Below, in pieces: positions 1 through 6,769 of a DNA stretch of 23,848 nt; positions within the stretch are counted from its first letter, which is position 1, and each line of letters opens with the position of its first letter. Location: positions 84,285 through 108,132 of the forward strand of contig DIVG01000066.1 of assembly GCA_002422425.1 (NCBI GenBank), given 5' to 3'. Source of the DNA: Akkermansiaceae bacterium UBA6138 (GTDB lineage Bacteria > Verrucomicrobiota > Verrucomicrobiia > Verrucomicrobiales > DEV007). The notes under the pieces are model-generated. The model was not told where the DNA came from, searched no databases, and was given only the letters and a program-made list of their open reading frames with translations. The position numbers and the translations under genes were made by a program.

Positions 1-941
1 GCCTCGGCGACGGTGACGCCTTCGATCTCGTATTCGGGCCGCAGGACGATGCGGTGGGAAAGGACGGGGTAGGCCATTGCACGGATGTCGTCGGGGGTGA
101 CATAGTCGCGCCCCTCGATCGCGGCGAGGGCACGGCTCGAGAGGAGGAGCGCCTGGGTCGCGCGGGGGCCGGCCCCGACCTGGATGCTGTCGAGATCGCG
201 CGAGTGTCTCACGATCTCGACGACGTAAGAGACGAGCTCGTCCTTCATCGTGATCGCCCGCAGGGCGCGCTGCATCTGGTGGATCTGCGCGTCGGTGAGG
301 ACACTCTCGACGGTTCCGCCGTTGAGGATGTGCTCGGGGGTCTCTGACCCGAGCGACTGCATCGCGAGTTGCAACTCCGAGGCGGCGTCGGGATAGCCCA
401 TCTCGACCCGCAGGAGAAAGCGGTCTTTTTGTGCCTCGGGGAGCGGGTAGGTGCCCTCGTATTCGATGGGGTTCTGCGTCGCGAAAACAGTGAAGCTGTC
501 AGGAAGGCGATGGGTCACGCCGTCGATGGTGACGAGGCGCTCCTGCATCGCCTGGAGCAGGGCCGACTGGGTTTTCGCGGGGGCCCGGTTGATCTCGTCG
601 GCGAGGAGGAACGAGGTGAAGACGGGGCCTTTGACAAGATGGAAAGAGCCCTCCTGCAAATTAAAGACGTTCGTCCCGGTGATGTCCGAGGGCATCAGGT
701 CGGGAGTGAACTGGATGCGGGAAAAGTCCGCCCCGAGGACCTTCGCGAGGGTGCGCACGAGGAGGGTTTTCGCCACGCCGGGGACGCCTTCGATGAGGAT
801 GTGGTTGCCGGTGAAGATGGCGATGAGGCAGAAATCGACGACACGGTCCTGCCCGATGATGACCTTTGCGACCTCGGCACGCGCCCGCGCCATGATTTCA
901 TTTACAGACTGAACCTGTTCACCCGGCAAGACTTCATCCAT
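1..941 (-). CDS. MoxR-family AAA+ ATPase (3' end beyond the window)
   Basis: This is a MoxR-type AAA+ ATPase, a cytoplasmic chaperone-like ATPase that often works with DUF58 and von Willebrand A-domain proteins on metal insertion or envelope complexes. About 313 codons are present and the C-terminus runs off the left edge. The translation begins MDEVLPGEQVQSVNEIMARA. A Walker A stretch EGVPGVAKT lies at residues 51-59 and a Walker B stretch LLADEINRAP at about 112-121. A sensor 1-like FATQNPIEYEGTYPLPEAQ and the helical lid region follow, including GAGPRATQALL and the YVTPDDIR segment. The ATG at 941-939 is the first start after an in-frame stop at 953-951, so the start is well constrained; a second ATG lies 16 codons downstream. 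No Shine-Dalgarno sequence precedes it. Partner genes (DUF58/VWA) would be expected to the left, outside the window. The family is certain; the substrate is unknown. Confidence 0.95.
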   Translation of the reverse strand, partial: MDEVLPGEQVQSVNEIMARARAEVAKVIIGQDRVVDFCLIAIFTGNHILIEGVPGVAKTLLVRTLAKVLGADFSRIQFTPDLMPSDITGTNVFNLQEGSFHLVKGPVFTSFLLADEINRAPAKTQSALLQAMQERLVTIDGVTHRLPDSFTVFATQNPIEYEGTYPLPEAQKDRFLLRVEMGYPDAASELQLAMQSLGSETPEHILNGGTVESVLTDAQIHQMQRALRAITMKDELVSYVVEIVRHSRDLDSIQVGAGPRATQALLLSSRALAAIEGRDYVTPDDIRAMAYPVLSHRIVLRPEYEIEGVTVAE

Positions 942-1104
942 GATACGGGTTCATCGCATAGTTTGGTCGGGAAGGGCAAGTGGATTGTTCAAAACGGGCC
1001 CATCGCGATCGCTTCAACGAACCCCGCAGGTGCCCTCCACGGCGGCTTTGCCACTCAGTTCGCTTTGACCTGTCACTTGCCCCTCTTTGGTCGTATTGTG
1101 GCGA
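942..1104. promoter_or_regulatory. Divergent intergenic region between MoxR and dihydrofolate reductase genes
   Basis: This gap separates two divergently transcribed genes, so it must hold promoters or leaders for both. I could not identify a convincing -35/-10 pair. A TTGACC at 1065-1070 resembles a -35 box for the rightward gene, but the only A/T-rich hexamer downstream (TATTGT, 1094-1099) is 23 bases away, which is too far. No Shine-Dalgarno sequence precedes either start. Confidence 0.35.
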
Positions 1105-1629
1105 ATGCAGGTATCACTGATCGCGGCGCTGGACAGGGGAAGGCTGATGGGATCGGCAGCGGGCCATCTCCCCTGGCGGTTACCCCGGGACGTCGCTCAC
1201 TTCCGCGAAACGACGGCGGGAAAGTGGCTTCTCATCGGCCGGCGGACTTACGAGGAAATGGACGGATGGTTCACCAACCAGACACCTCTGGTTCTCTCCC
1301 GCGATGCCGGTTACGTGCCGCAACGACCGTTTCATCGCGTTTTCACCGGAGCAGGGGCCGCTCTCGGATTCGCCCGGGCGAGCGGAGTGAGTGAGGTCCT
1401 GGTTGCGGGCGGGGCACAAGTCTTCGCCACGAGCCTTCCGATGGCGACGCGGCTTATCCTCACCCGCCTCGAGGCACGCTACGAGGTCGTCGGTGGGGTC
1501 TATTTCCCGAATTTCGAAGACTCCGGCGAGTGGTGCCTCATCCATGCGGAGAAGTGGCCAGCCGATGCGGAAAATGCGGCGGCGATGCGCCTGGAGATCT
1601 ACGAGAGGAAAACAACCGCTCATCCCTGA
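1105..1629 (+). CDS. folA: Dihydrofolate reductase
   Basis: Dihydrofolate reductase reduces dihydrofolate to tetrahydrofolate with NADPH in the cytoplasm, supplying one-carbon carriers. The 174-residue product is near the usual size of about 160-180. The N-terminus MQVSLIAALDRGRLMG matches the family's first strand, and LPWRLPRDVAHF (residues 22-33) carries the expected Asp at position 29, equivalent to the catalytic Asp27 of E. coli. GKWLLIGRRTYEEM matches the NADPH-contacting strand and helix, and the glycine-rich AGGAQVFA matches the conserved GGG/A segment. I chose the ATG at 1105 because the fold starts there; a TTG six codons upstream is open but adds non-homologous residues. The loop before LPW (SAAGH) departs from the usual GxxNxLPW form. 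Thymidylate synthase, a frequent neighbour, is absent here. Confidence 0.93.
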   Translation: MQVSLIAALDRGRLMGSAAGHLPWRLPRDVAHFRETTAGKWLLIGRRTYEEMDGWFTNQTPLVLSRDAGYVPQRPFHRVFTGAGAALGFARASGVSEVLVAGGAQVFATSLPMATRLILTRLEARYEVVGGVYFPNFEDSGEWCLIHAEKWPADAENAAAMRLEIYERKTTAHP

Positions 1630-1716
1630 CAGGAAACAATCACTCGCCGAATTGGTGCTTGCCGTTTATCTTATCGCGCGCCTCTGCCCGCTGCGCCGGT
1701 CTCCCTTCTTTGAGTA

Positions 1717-2475
1717 ATGACCTTCCGTTTTCGATCTACATCACTCGTTCTCACCGCGATAGGCGCCGCGTTGCTCCTGAGTTCGTGTCGGGAGAACCTG
1801 GACCCGTCGATCCACCTTGCCAATGTGGCGGAACTGCCTCTCTGGCAAATTCTTGTGGCGATTTTCCTTTTCAGCCTTCTCAGCGAAGACCTCGCCTGCA
1901 TCGGCGCCGGTCTGCTCGCAAGCGAGGGCGTTCTGACGCTTGGCTGGGCGATCACGGGGTCTTTTCTGGCTATCTATCTCGGCGATATCCCGCTTTACCT
2001 CATCGGTCGGATCGGGGGGATGAGCCTACTGCGGCGGAGACCCTTTCGTTGGTTAATTCGCGAGGACCAGATTCGCCAGGCAGAGGCGCTTTTTGAGGAA
2101 CACGGTGCTAAACTGATCTTTTCTTCGCGCCTTCTCCCCGGCTCGCGTCTTCCGATTTACGCGGCAGCGGGAGTCCTTCGCTACCCCTTCTGGAAGTTTG
2201 CGATCTACATGGCTCTGGCCGGTGGCCTCTCGGCAGCGCTCCTGACCTGGGGCTCGATGGGGCTCGGCGAAGTCGTTCTGAAATGGCTGAAGGTTTACGA
2301 GACTTATGTGTTCCCCGCCTTCGTTACCGGAGCGATCCTCATCTGGGTGTCGCTCAAGCTGCTCGAGATCCTCGCGACGCGGCGGAGCCGACTGACTTTT
2401 CTCTCCCGCTGCCGCAAGCTCTACTACCGGGTGCGACCAAGGGTGCGTCCCCCGTTCCGCAGGCCGGGGGCCTGA
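1717..2475 (+). CDS. DedA-family (SNARE-associated / VTT domain) membrane protein
   Basis: This is a 252-residue polytopic inner-membrane protein of the DedA/VTT superfamily, whose members act in envelope homeostasis; several are linked to polyprenyl-phosphate or phospholipid scrambling. The VTT domain spans about residues 45-190. LLSEDLACIGAGLLAS (54-69) and YLGDIPLYLIGRIGG (87-101) match the re-entrant and conserved-helix regions, and FSSRLLPGSRLPIYAAAG (135-152) contains the hallmark R-x2-P-x2-R motif. Further hydrophobic helices lie at about 157-180 and 195-217, and the C-terminus is strongly basic (residues 221-250). The N-terminus has a lipobox-like LSSC at 21-24 before the domain, which is unusual. 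The ATG at 1717 opens the hydrophobic leader directly. It follows the dihydrofolate reductase gene by 87 bp and may share its transcript. The substrate is unknown. Confidence 0.88.
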   Translation: MTFRFRSTSLVLTAIGAALLLSSCRENLDPSIHLANVAELPLWQILVAIFLFSLLSEDLACIGAGLLASEGVLTLGWAITGSFLAIYLGDIPLYLIGRIGGMSLLRRRPFRWLIREDQIRQAEALFEEHGAKLIFSSRLLPGSRLPIYAAAGVLRYPFWKFAIYMALAGGLSAALLTWGSMGLGEVVLKWLKVYETYVFPAFVTGAILIWVSLKLLEILATRRSRLTFLSRCRKLYYRVRPRVRPPFRRPGA

Positions 2476-2548
2476 ATGGTGAATTGCCCCTTGAGCCCTC
2501 GGGCTTTTCCGCTAAGGATAAGGCTTCAACGATTCACTCTTACGCCCC

Positions 2549-3793
2549 GTGACCTGGTTTTCCCTAGCACTTCGCAATCTCCTCCGTAACGCCCGCCGTT
2601 CGGTCACGACGATCGCGGCGGTCGCGCTCGGCTATGCGGCGATCAATATCCTCGCGGGATTCACGGCCTACATGTTCGCGAGCATCGAAGACGCGCACAT
2701 CTACGAGCAGGTCAACGGCCATGTCCAGATCTGGAGAAACGGAGCCCGCGGCTACGGCGGGGCAGACCCGGGCGAATATCTCATTTCAGCCGACGACTTC
2801 GCATCGATCAAGGCCTTCGCGGCGGAGGATCCCCGCATCATCCTGAGCGCGGGCCTTCTTGAGGTGAAGGGAAATGTCGACTCCGGGGGAACCCCGGGAT
2901 TTTTCATCGGCCAGGCCATGGTGCCCGAGGAACGGGACGCCATCCACGAGCGGTCCACCGCCCTTCGCAGCGCCGACGGCACCGGCTACGAGGGGCGCGC
3001 CCTCTCAAAGGAGACGCCTTTCGGCATCGCCATCACGACAGGCATGGCGGAAAACATGGACCTCACAATAGACTCGGACGTGATCCTGATGTCCCCCTCC
3101 ATCAGCGGGCAGATGAACGCGATCGACGCCACTATTCTCCAGATCAGTGATGTCGCGTCCGAGGCGCTCGACAACCGCTACGTCTTCATGCCGCTGGAAC
3201 TCGGCCAGAGCCTCTACGACACCCAGGCGGTAAGCTGTGTGCGCTTTCTTCTGACCGACAGCGCCATGACCGACGCGGTGGCCGCCTCACTGCGGGAGCA
3301 CTTTCCCGAATCGCAGTGGGACGTGATCCCCTGGTATGATGTCTCGAAGCTCTACCTCCGCACAAAGCGCATGTTCGACATCATCTTCGGACTCGTCTTT
3401 GCGATCATTGCCACGATCGTGACGATGTCGGTGCTCAACACGATCGGGATGGCCGTGGTCGAGCGGACAAAGGAGATCGGCACCCTCCGCGCCCTCGGGC
3501 TCAAACAACCGGGCGTGATTCGTCTCTTCGGGATCGAAAGTGCGCTCCTCGGCATCATCGGCGCGATCACCGGACTGATCATCACCGTGACCCTCGCCCT
3601 CACCGTCGCGGCGGTGAAACCGACCTGGGAACCCCCGGTCACGGCGCGGGAGATCGTGTGGGAGATCCGCATTCTCCCCGATTACCTTCTCGTGACCTTT
3701 CTCCTCCTCGTGCTCTTCACCTCACTCGCAGCGATCGCCCCGGCCCGGCGGGCTGCGAAACAGAGTATTGTCGATTCTCTGGGGCACGTTTAA
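2549..3793 (+). CDS. ABC transporter permease of the FtsX/MacB/LolC-E type
   Basis: This 414-residue inner-membrane permease has the MacB/LolCE layout. An N-terminal cytoplasmic segment (MTWFSLALRNLLRNARRS) precedes one transmembrane helix (about 20-45). A periplasmic MacB_PCD-like domain (about 46-270) follows, then three C-terminal helices forming the FtsX domain (about 277-408). ERTKEIGTLRALGLKQ after the second helix is the family's coupling-helix motif, and the tail APARRAAKQSIVDSLGHV is the typical ending. The start is a GTG at 2549; no ATG is available without losing the conserved N-terminus. Such permeases pair with an ATP-binding subunit and move lipoproteins, lipids or peptides by mechanotransmission. 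No ATPase gene is in the window. The LolA-like gene 11 bp downstream suggests lipoprotein handling as the role, by inference. Confidence 0.92.
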   Translation: MTWFSLALRNLLRNARRSVTTIAAVALGYAAINILAGFTAYMFASIEDAHIYEQVNGHVQIWRNGARGYGGADPGEYLISADDFASIKAFAAEDPRIILSAGLLEVKGNVDSGGTPGFFIGQAMVPEERDAIHERSTALRSADGTGYEGRALSKETPFGIAITTGMAENMDLTIDSDVILMSPSISGQMNAIDATILQISDVASEALDNRYVFMPLELGQSLYDTQAVSCVRFLLTDSAMTDAVAASLREHFPESQWDVIPWYDVSKLYLRTKRMFDIIFGLVFAIIATIVTMSVLNTIGMAVVERTKEIGTLRALGLKQPGVIRLFGIESALLGIIGAITGLIITVTLALTVAAVKPTWEPPVTAREIVWEIRILPDYLLVTFLLLVLFTSLAAIAPARRAAKQSIVDSLGHV

Positions 3794-3804
3794 CTTTCCT
3801 CGTT

Positions 3805-4530
3805 ATGAAAAGCACCCTCTCTTCTTTTCTGTTTCTCCTCACCGGACTCACCGCCGCCACGGCGCAGGATGCCGCCCTCCTCGAAGCGGAGAAGGCCCGC
3901 GGCATTCTCACGGGAAATCAGGGGGTGCAGTGGACCGTCAATGTCTCGGGAACGAAGAACGCCAAGTTCGTCGCGACCTCGCAAGGCGGGAAAATTTTTG
4001 CCGAGGTGATCGAGCCGGCCGACGCAACGGGACGCCGCTACCTGGCCGAATCCGACGGCAACATGTGGTTCTGGAAACCGGGCCTGAGCCGTCCTGTCTC
4101 CGTCTCGAAGCGCCAGCGACTCTCGGGTGACGCCGCCATCGGTGACATCGCCTCGACGAGCTTTGTCGACGGCTACAAGGTTGAGAACAGCGAAACGGGC
4201 GAAGTGAACGGTGAGGCCGCGACGGTCTACACGATGAAGGCAAACTCCCCCGGCGACACCTACGCGATGATCAAATACTGGGTCACGACAAAAGGGAACC
4301 TCGGAAGAAAGGCGGAATTTTATGCAAAATCCGGCAACCTTATCCGCCGTTCGACGATGGACTACGGGAATACCAGCAACGGCCGTCCCTTCCTCTCCCA
4401 GATGGTCATCATCGACGGAGGCACGACAATCACGCTTAAATTTACCGACGTGCAGATCGGCTCTTTCCCCGCGACTCTTTTCACTCGCGAAAACCTCGGA
4501 GGCCCCAAATCAACCGGACCGAAAAGGTGA
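3805..4530 (+). CDS. LolA-like exported protein (outer membrane lipoprotein-sorting family)
   Basis: This 241-residue protein has a cleavable signal peptide (residues 1-20, ending TAATA before QDAA), so it is periplasmic or outer-membrane associated. Its beta-rich body includes GGKIFAEVIEPADATGRRYL, a stretch around NMWFWKPGLSRPV, and AEFYAKSGNLIRRSTMDYG. This resembles the LolA-like family (COG2834/PF17131), whose members bind acyl chains in an unclosed beta-barrel. A GTGA overlap couples its stop to the downstream M20 peptidase gene. It starts 11 bp after the FtsX-type permease, a pairing that recurs in bacterial genomes and implies a shared lipid or lipoprotein transport role. The ATG at 3805 is chosen because it opens a canonical signal peptide; the open frame upstream overlaps the permease gene. 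The ligand is not known, and classical LolA function is unproven. Confidence 0.82.
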   Translation: MKSTLSSFLFLLTGLTAATAQDAALLEAEKARGILTGNQGVQWTVNVSGTKNAKFVATSQGGKIFAEVIEPADATGRRYLAESDGNMWFWKPGLSRPVSVSKRQRLSGDAAIGDIASTSFVDGYKVENSETGEVNGEAATVYTMKANSPGDTYAMIKYWVTTKGNLGRKAEFYAKSGNLIRRSTMDYGNTSNGRPFLSQMVIIDGGTTITLKFTDVQIGSFPATLFTRENLGGPKSTGPKR

Positions 4531-5897
4531 GATCCTCTGCCTGGTTCACTGCGGCGGAGTTGGAGGAAGCCTCGACGCTTCTCCAGGAGCTGATTCGCTT
4601 CGACACGAGTAATCCGCCCGGGGACGAGGCCGCCGCGATCGCCCGCCTCGCCGAACACTGCCGCGCCCTCGGGCTCGAGCCTAAGATCGTCGGGGCCTAC
4701 GAAGAGCGTCCCAATCTCGTCGCGAAGTTCGCTGCCGACCCAGCCCGCCGCACGGGGCGTCCGCTCATCCTGAGCTGTCACATCGACGTCGTCCCCGCCG
4801 ACGCGGCCCGCTGGACACACCCGCCTTTTTCCGGACACGACGACGGCACCTGCATCTGGGGCCGCGGCGCGATTGACATGAAGGGCTTCGCGACGATGGC
4901 GATCACCGCCCTGGGCAAGCTGATCCGGGAAAAAGTCCCGATCAATCGCGACGTCATCTTTGTGGCGGTCTCGGACGAAGAGGCGGGCACACGACTGGGG
5001 TCGAAATGGCTCGTCGAAGAACGCCCCGACCTCCTCGGGGGCGATCCCGAGTATGTCATCAACGAAGTCGGCGGCTTCACCGTGCATCAGAACGGGCATC
5101 GCTTTTACCCCGTCCAGGTCGCCGAGAAGGGCGTCGCCTGGCTGACTCTCTCGATCGAGGGAAAACCCGGCCACAGCTCGCTGCCGGCGAAGGACAGCGC
5201 CGTCTCCAAACTCGCCCGAGCCATCGAAGCGATCGCCGCCGCGAAACTGCCCTGGCACGCCGGACCGGAGGCGATGAATTTCCTCAAGGGCTTCGCGAAA
5301 CCGCAGGGACGTCTCGCGGAGATGGTCGCTCCGCTCTTTGCCCACCCCGTGATCGGTCCCCGTCTCCTCCCCCTCGCGATCAGCGATCCCTCGCGACGGG
5401 CCTCGGTCGAGGCGATCCTGCGAAACACTGCCAACCCGACCTGTCTCCACGGGAGCGACTCGATTAACATGCTGCCCGGTTGTGCCTCAGTCGATATTGA
5501 TGGGCGCCTCGCCCCCGGACAAACGGCGGACGATCTCATCCGCGAGCTGCACGCCGTGGTGCGGCCCGTCCTCGGGAACGACTACGACCTCTATGTGCTG
5601 CAGGAGTCCGAGGCGGTCTCGTTCCCGACCGATACGGCGCTTTATCGCGAAATCGTCGCGACGATGCAATCGGTCGATCCGGCCGGACACGTCGTGCCAT
5701 CCATCATCCCCGGCTTCACCGACAGCCGCAACTACGCGAAACTCGGCGCCCATTGTTACGGCTTTTACCCCCTGCAACTCCCGCCCGATCTCGACTTCGC
5801 CTCCCTCTTCCACGGCGACGACGAACGCATCCCCGTGGCGGGTTTTCACTGGGGCATCGAGACCCTGACAGAAATGCTATTCCGCTTCCTGAGATAG
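4527..5897 (+). CDS. M20 family metallopeptidase (ArgE/DapE/CPG2-like)
   Basis: This is a 456-residue zinc-dependent amidohydrolase of the M20/M25/M40 family. Predicted metal ligands are His85 (in SCHIDVVP, with Asp87 assisting), Asp117 (in GRGAIDMKG), Glu152 (in VSDEEAGT; Glu151 would be the general base), Glu180 (in INEVGG) and His429 (in LFHGDDE). The dimerisation domain lies at about 200-320 and includes EGKPGHSSLPAKDSAV and HGSDSINMLPG. No signal peptide is visible, so it is probably cytoplasmic. The start is a GTG at 4527 that overlaps the preceding stop by 4 bp, indicating translational coupling with the LolA-like gene. Members split acylated amino acids, dipeptides or succinyl-diaminopimelate. 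The sequence does not let me choose among these; the long, divergent lid suggests a peptidase rather than ArgE or DapE proper. Confidence 0.93.
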   Translation: MRSSAWFTAAELEEASTLLQELIRFDTSNPPGDEAAAIARLAEHCRALGLEPKIVGAYEERPNLVAKFAADPARRTGRPLILSCHIDVVPADAARWTHPPFSGHDDGTCIWGRGAIDMKGFATMAITALGKLIREKVPINRDVIFVAVSDEEAGTRLGSKWLVEERPDLLGGDPEYVINEVGGFTVHQNGHRFYPVQVAEKGVAWLTLSIEGKPGHSSLPAKDSAVSKLARAIEAIAAAKLPWHAGPEAMNFLKGFAKPQGRLAEMVAPLFAHPVIGPRLLPLAISDPSRRASVEAILRNTANPTCLHGSDSINMLPGCASVDIDGRLAPGQTADDLIRELHAVVRPVLGNDYDLYVLQESEAVSFPTDTALYREIVATMQSVDPAGHVVPSIIPGFTDSRNYAKLGAHCYGFYPLQLPPDLDFASLFHGDDERIPVAGFHWGIETLTEMLFRFLR

Positions 5898-6728
5898 TCC
5901 ATAAGCCCGAGCTGCGGTGCCGCCGAGGAGGGCCGACTTTTCATCGGCAGTGAGATCCTGAATCCAGAAATCGACACACTGCACCCAGTCCGCATATTCG
6001 CCGCGCAACAGGCAGACCGGCCAGTCACTCCCGAACATGAGCCGGTCGGGTCCGAAGGCATCGAGGACGACATCGAACCACGGACGCAGGAGATCGGGCG
6101 TCCAGTCCTCGAGCGCGGGGATGACCTCGGTGACCATACCGCTGAGCTTGCAAAAGACCTGCTCGCGTGAGGCGAGGGCGCGGATGTCCCGCTCCCACGT
6201 CAGGTCGACCCCGGCCGGACCGATGACGGGCTTGGCGATGTGATCGAGGATAAAGGTCTGCGCCGGATGCCGATCCACGAACTGCGCCGCCGCCGGCAAC
6301 TGATCACCGAAGATGAGAATATCGTAGGCCAGCCCGAAGTCATGAAGCACGGAGACCCCCCGATTGAAGTCGTCGCGCAGGCAATACTCGCGGTCGTCGA
6401 GCCCCTGGAGCACCTCGCGAATCCCGACCGATTTCGGATTTTCCGCGAAGCGGGCAATCTTGTCAGGGACCCCGGGGTCAGTCAGGTCGAGCCAGCCGAC
6501 GACGCCGCGAACGATCTCGTGAGCCTCCGCATACTCGAGGAGAAAGGCGTTTTCCGCCTCGTCCGTTCGCGCCTGCACCGAGATCACTCCGTTGATCCCG
6601 AACTCCTCCGTCGCGAGGGCAAGATCCCCGGGCGTGAAGTCGCGCTTGAGGATCCCCATGTCCGAACCAATCCAGTCGTAGGCCTCGGCCGAGTAGTTCC
6701 AGAAGTGATGATGGGAATCGATTCGCAT
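5877..6728 (-). CDS. Amidohydrolase-2 family protein (COG3618, fuconolactonase-like)
   Basis: This is a 283-residue TIM-barrel metal-dependent hydrolase of the amidohydrolase-2 group. The N-terminal DSHHHFWN (residues 4-11) supplies the first metal or active-site histidines. VVGWLDLTDP and GIREVLQG mark the central strands, ILDHIAKP (160-167) gives the conserved His163, CKLSGM marks the next strand, and FGSDWPVC (232-239) holds the C-terminal catalytic Asp235. This motif order is that of COG3618, which includes L-fucono-1,5-lactonase and related sugar-lactone hydrolases in fucose and rhamnose breakdown. No other sugar-pathway gene is nearby, so the substrate is open. Its 3' end overlaps the M20 gene tail to tail by 21 bp. 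It lies 41 bp downstream of the giant exported-protein gene on the same strand, with a short periodic repeat between them. Confidence 0.9.
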   Translation of the reverse strand: MRIDSHHHFWNYSAEAYDWIGSDMGILKRDFTPGDLALATEEFGINGVISVQARTDEAENAFLLEYAEAHEIVRGVVGWLDLTDPGVPDKIARFAENPKSVGIREVLQGLDDREYCLRDDFNRGVSVLHDFGLAYDILIFGDQLPAAAQFVDRHPAQTFILDHIAKPVIGPAGVDLTWERDIRALASREQVFCKLSGMVTEVIPALEDWTPDLLRPWFDVVLDAFGPDRLMFGSDWPVCLLRGEYADWVQCVDFWIQDLTADEKSALLGGTAARAYGLSQEAE

Positions 6729-6740
6729 GAGGAATTTTCA

Positions 6741-6764
6741 CACAAAGACGCGAAGCCACAAAGG
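6741..6764. repeat. Degenerate 8-bp-period repeat, three units
   Basis: Three adjacent octamers, CACAAAGA, CGCGAAGC and CACAAAGG, share the pattern C-R-C-R-A-A-G. They fill most of the 41-bp gap between the giant protein gene and the amidohydrolase. On the minus strand they read as alternating CTTTGTG/CTTCGCG units. I recall similar short-period intergenic elements from several bacterial phyla, but I cannot search for further copies here. Confidence 0.6.
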
Positions 6765-6769
6765 AGAAT

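Noticed and set aside
369..1394. Long plus-strand open frame opposite the MoxR gene
   Set aside because: It is antisense to a clear AAA+ ATPase with Walker motifs and runs on into the dihydrofolate reductase gene; its translation is Arg/Gly-rich and has no family features.
2494..2508. Possible terminator AGCC-CTCG-GGCT followed by TTTT after the DedA gene
   Set aside because: The stem is only four to five base pairs with a tiny loop, too weak to claim.
4362..5450. Minus-strand 362-codon open frame
   Set aside because: It is a shadow of the M20 peptidase, whose catalytic motifs are all intact on the plus strand.
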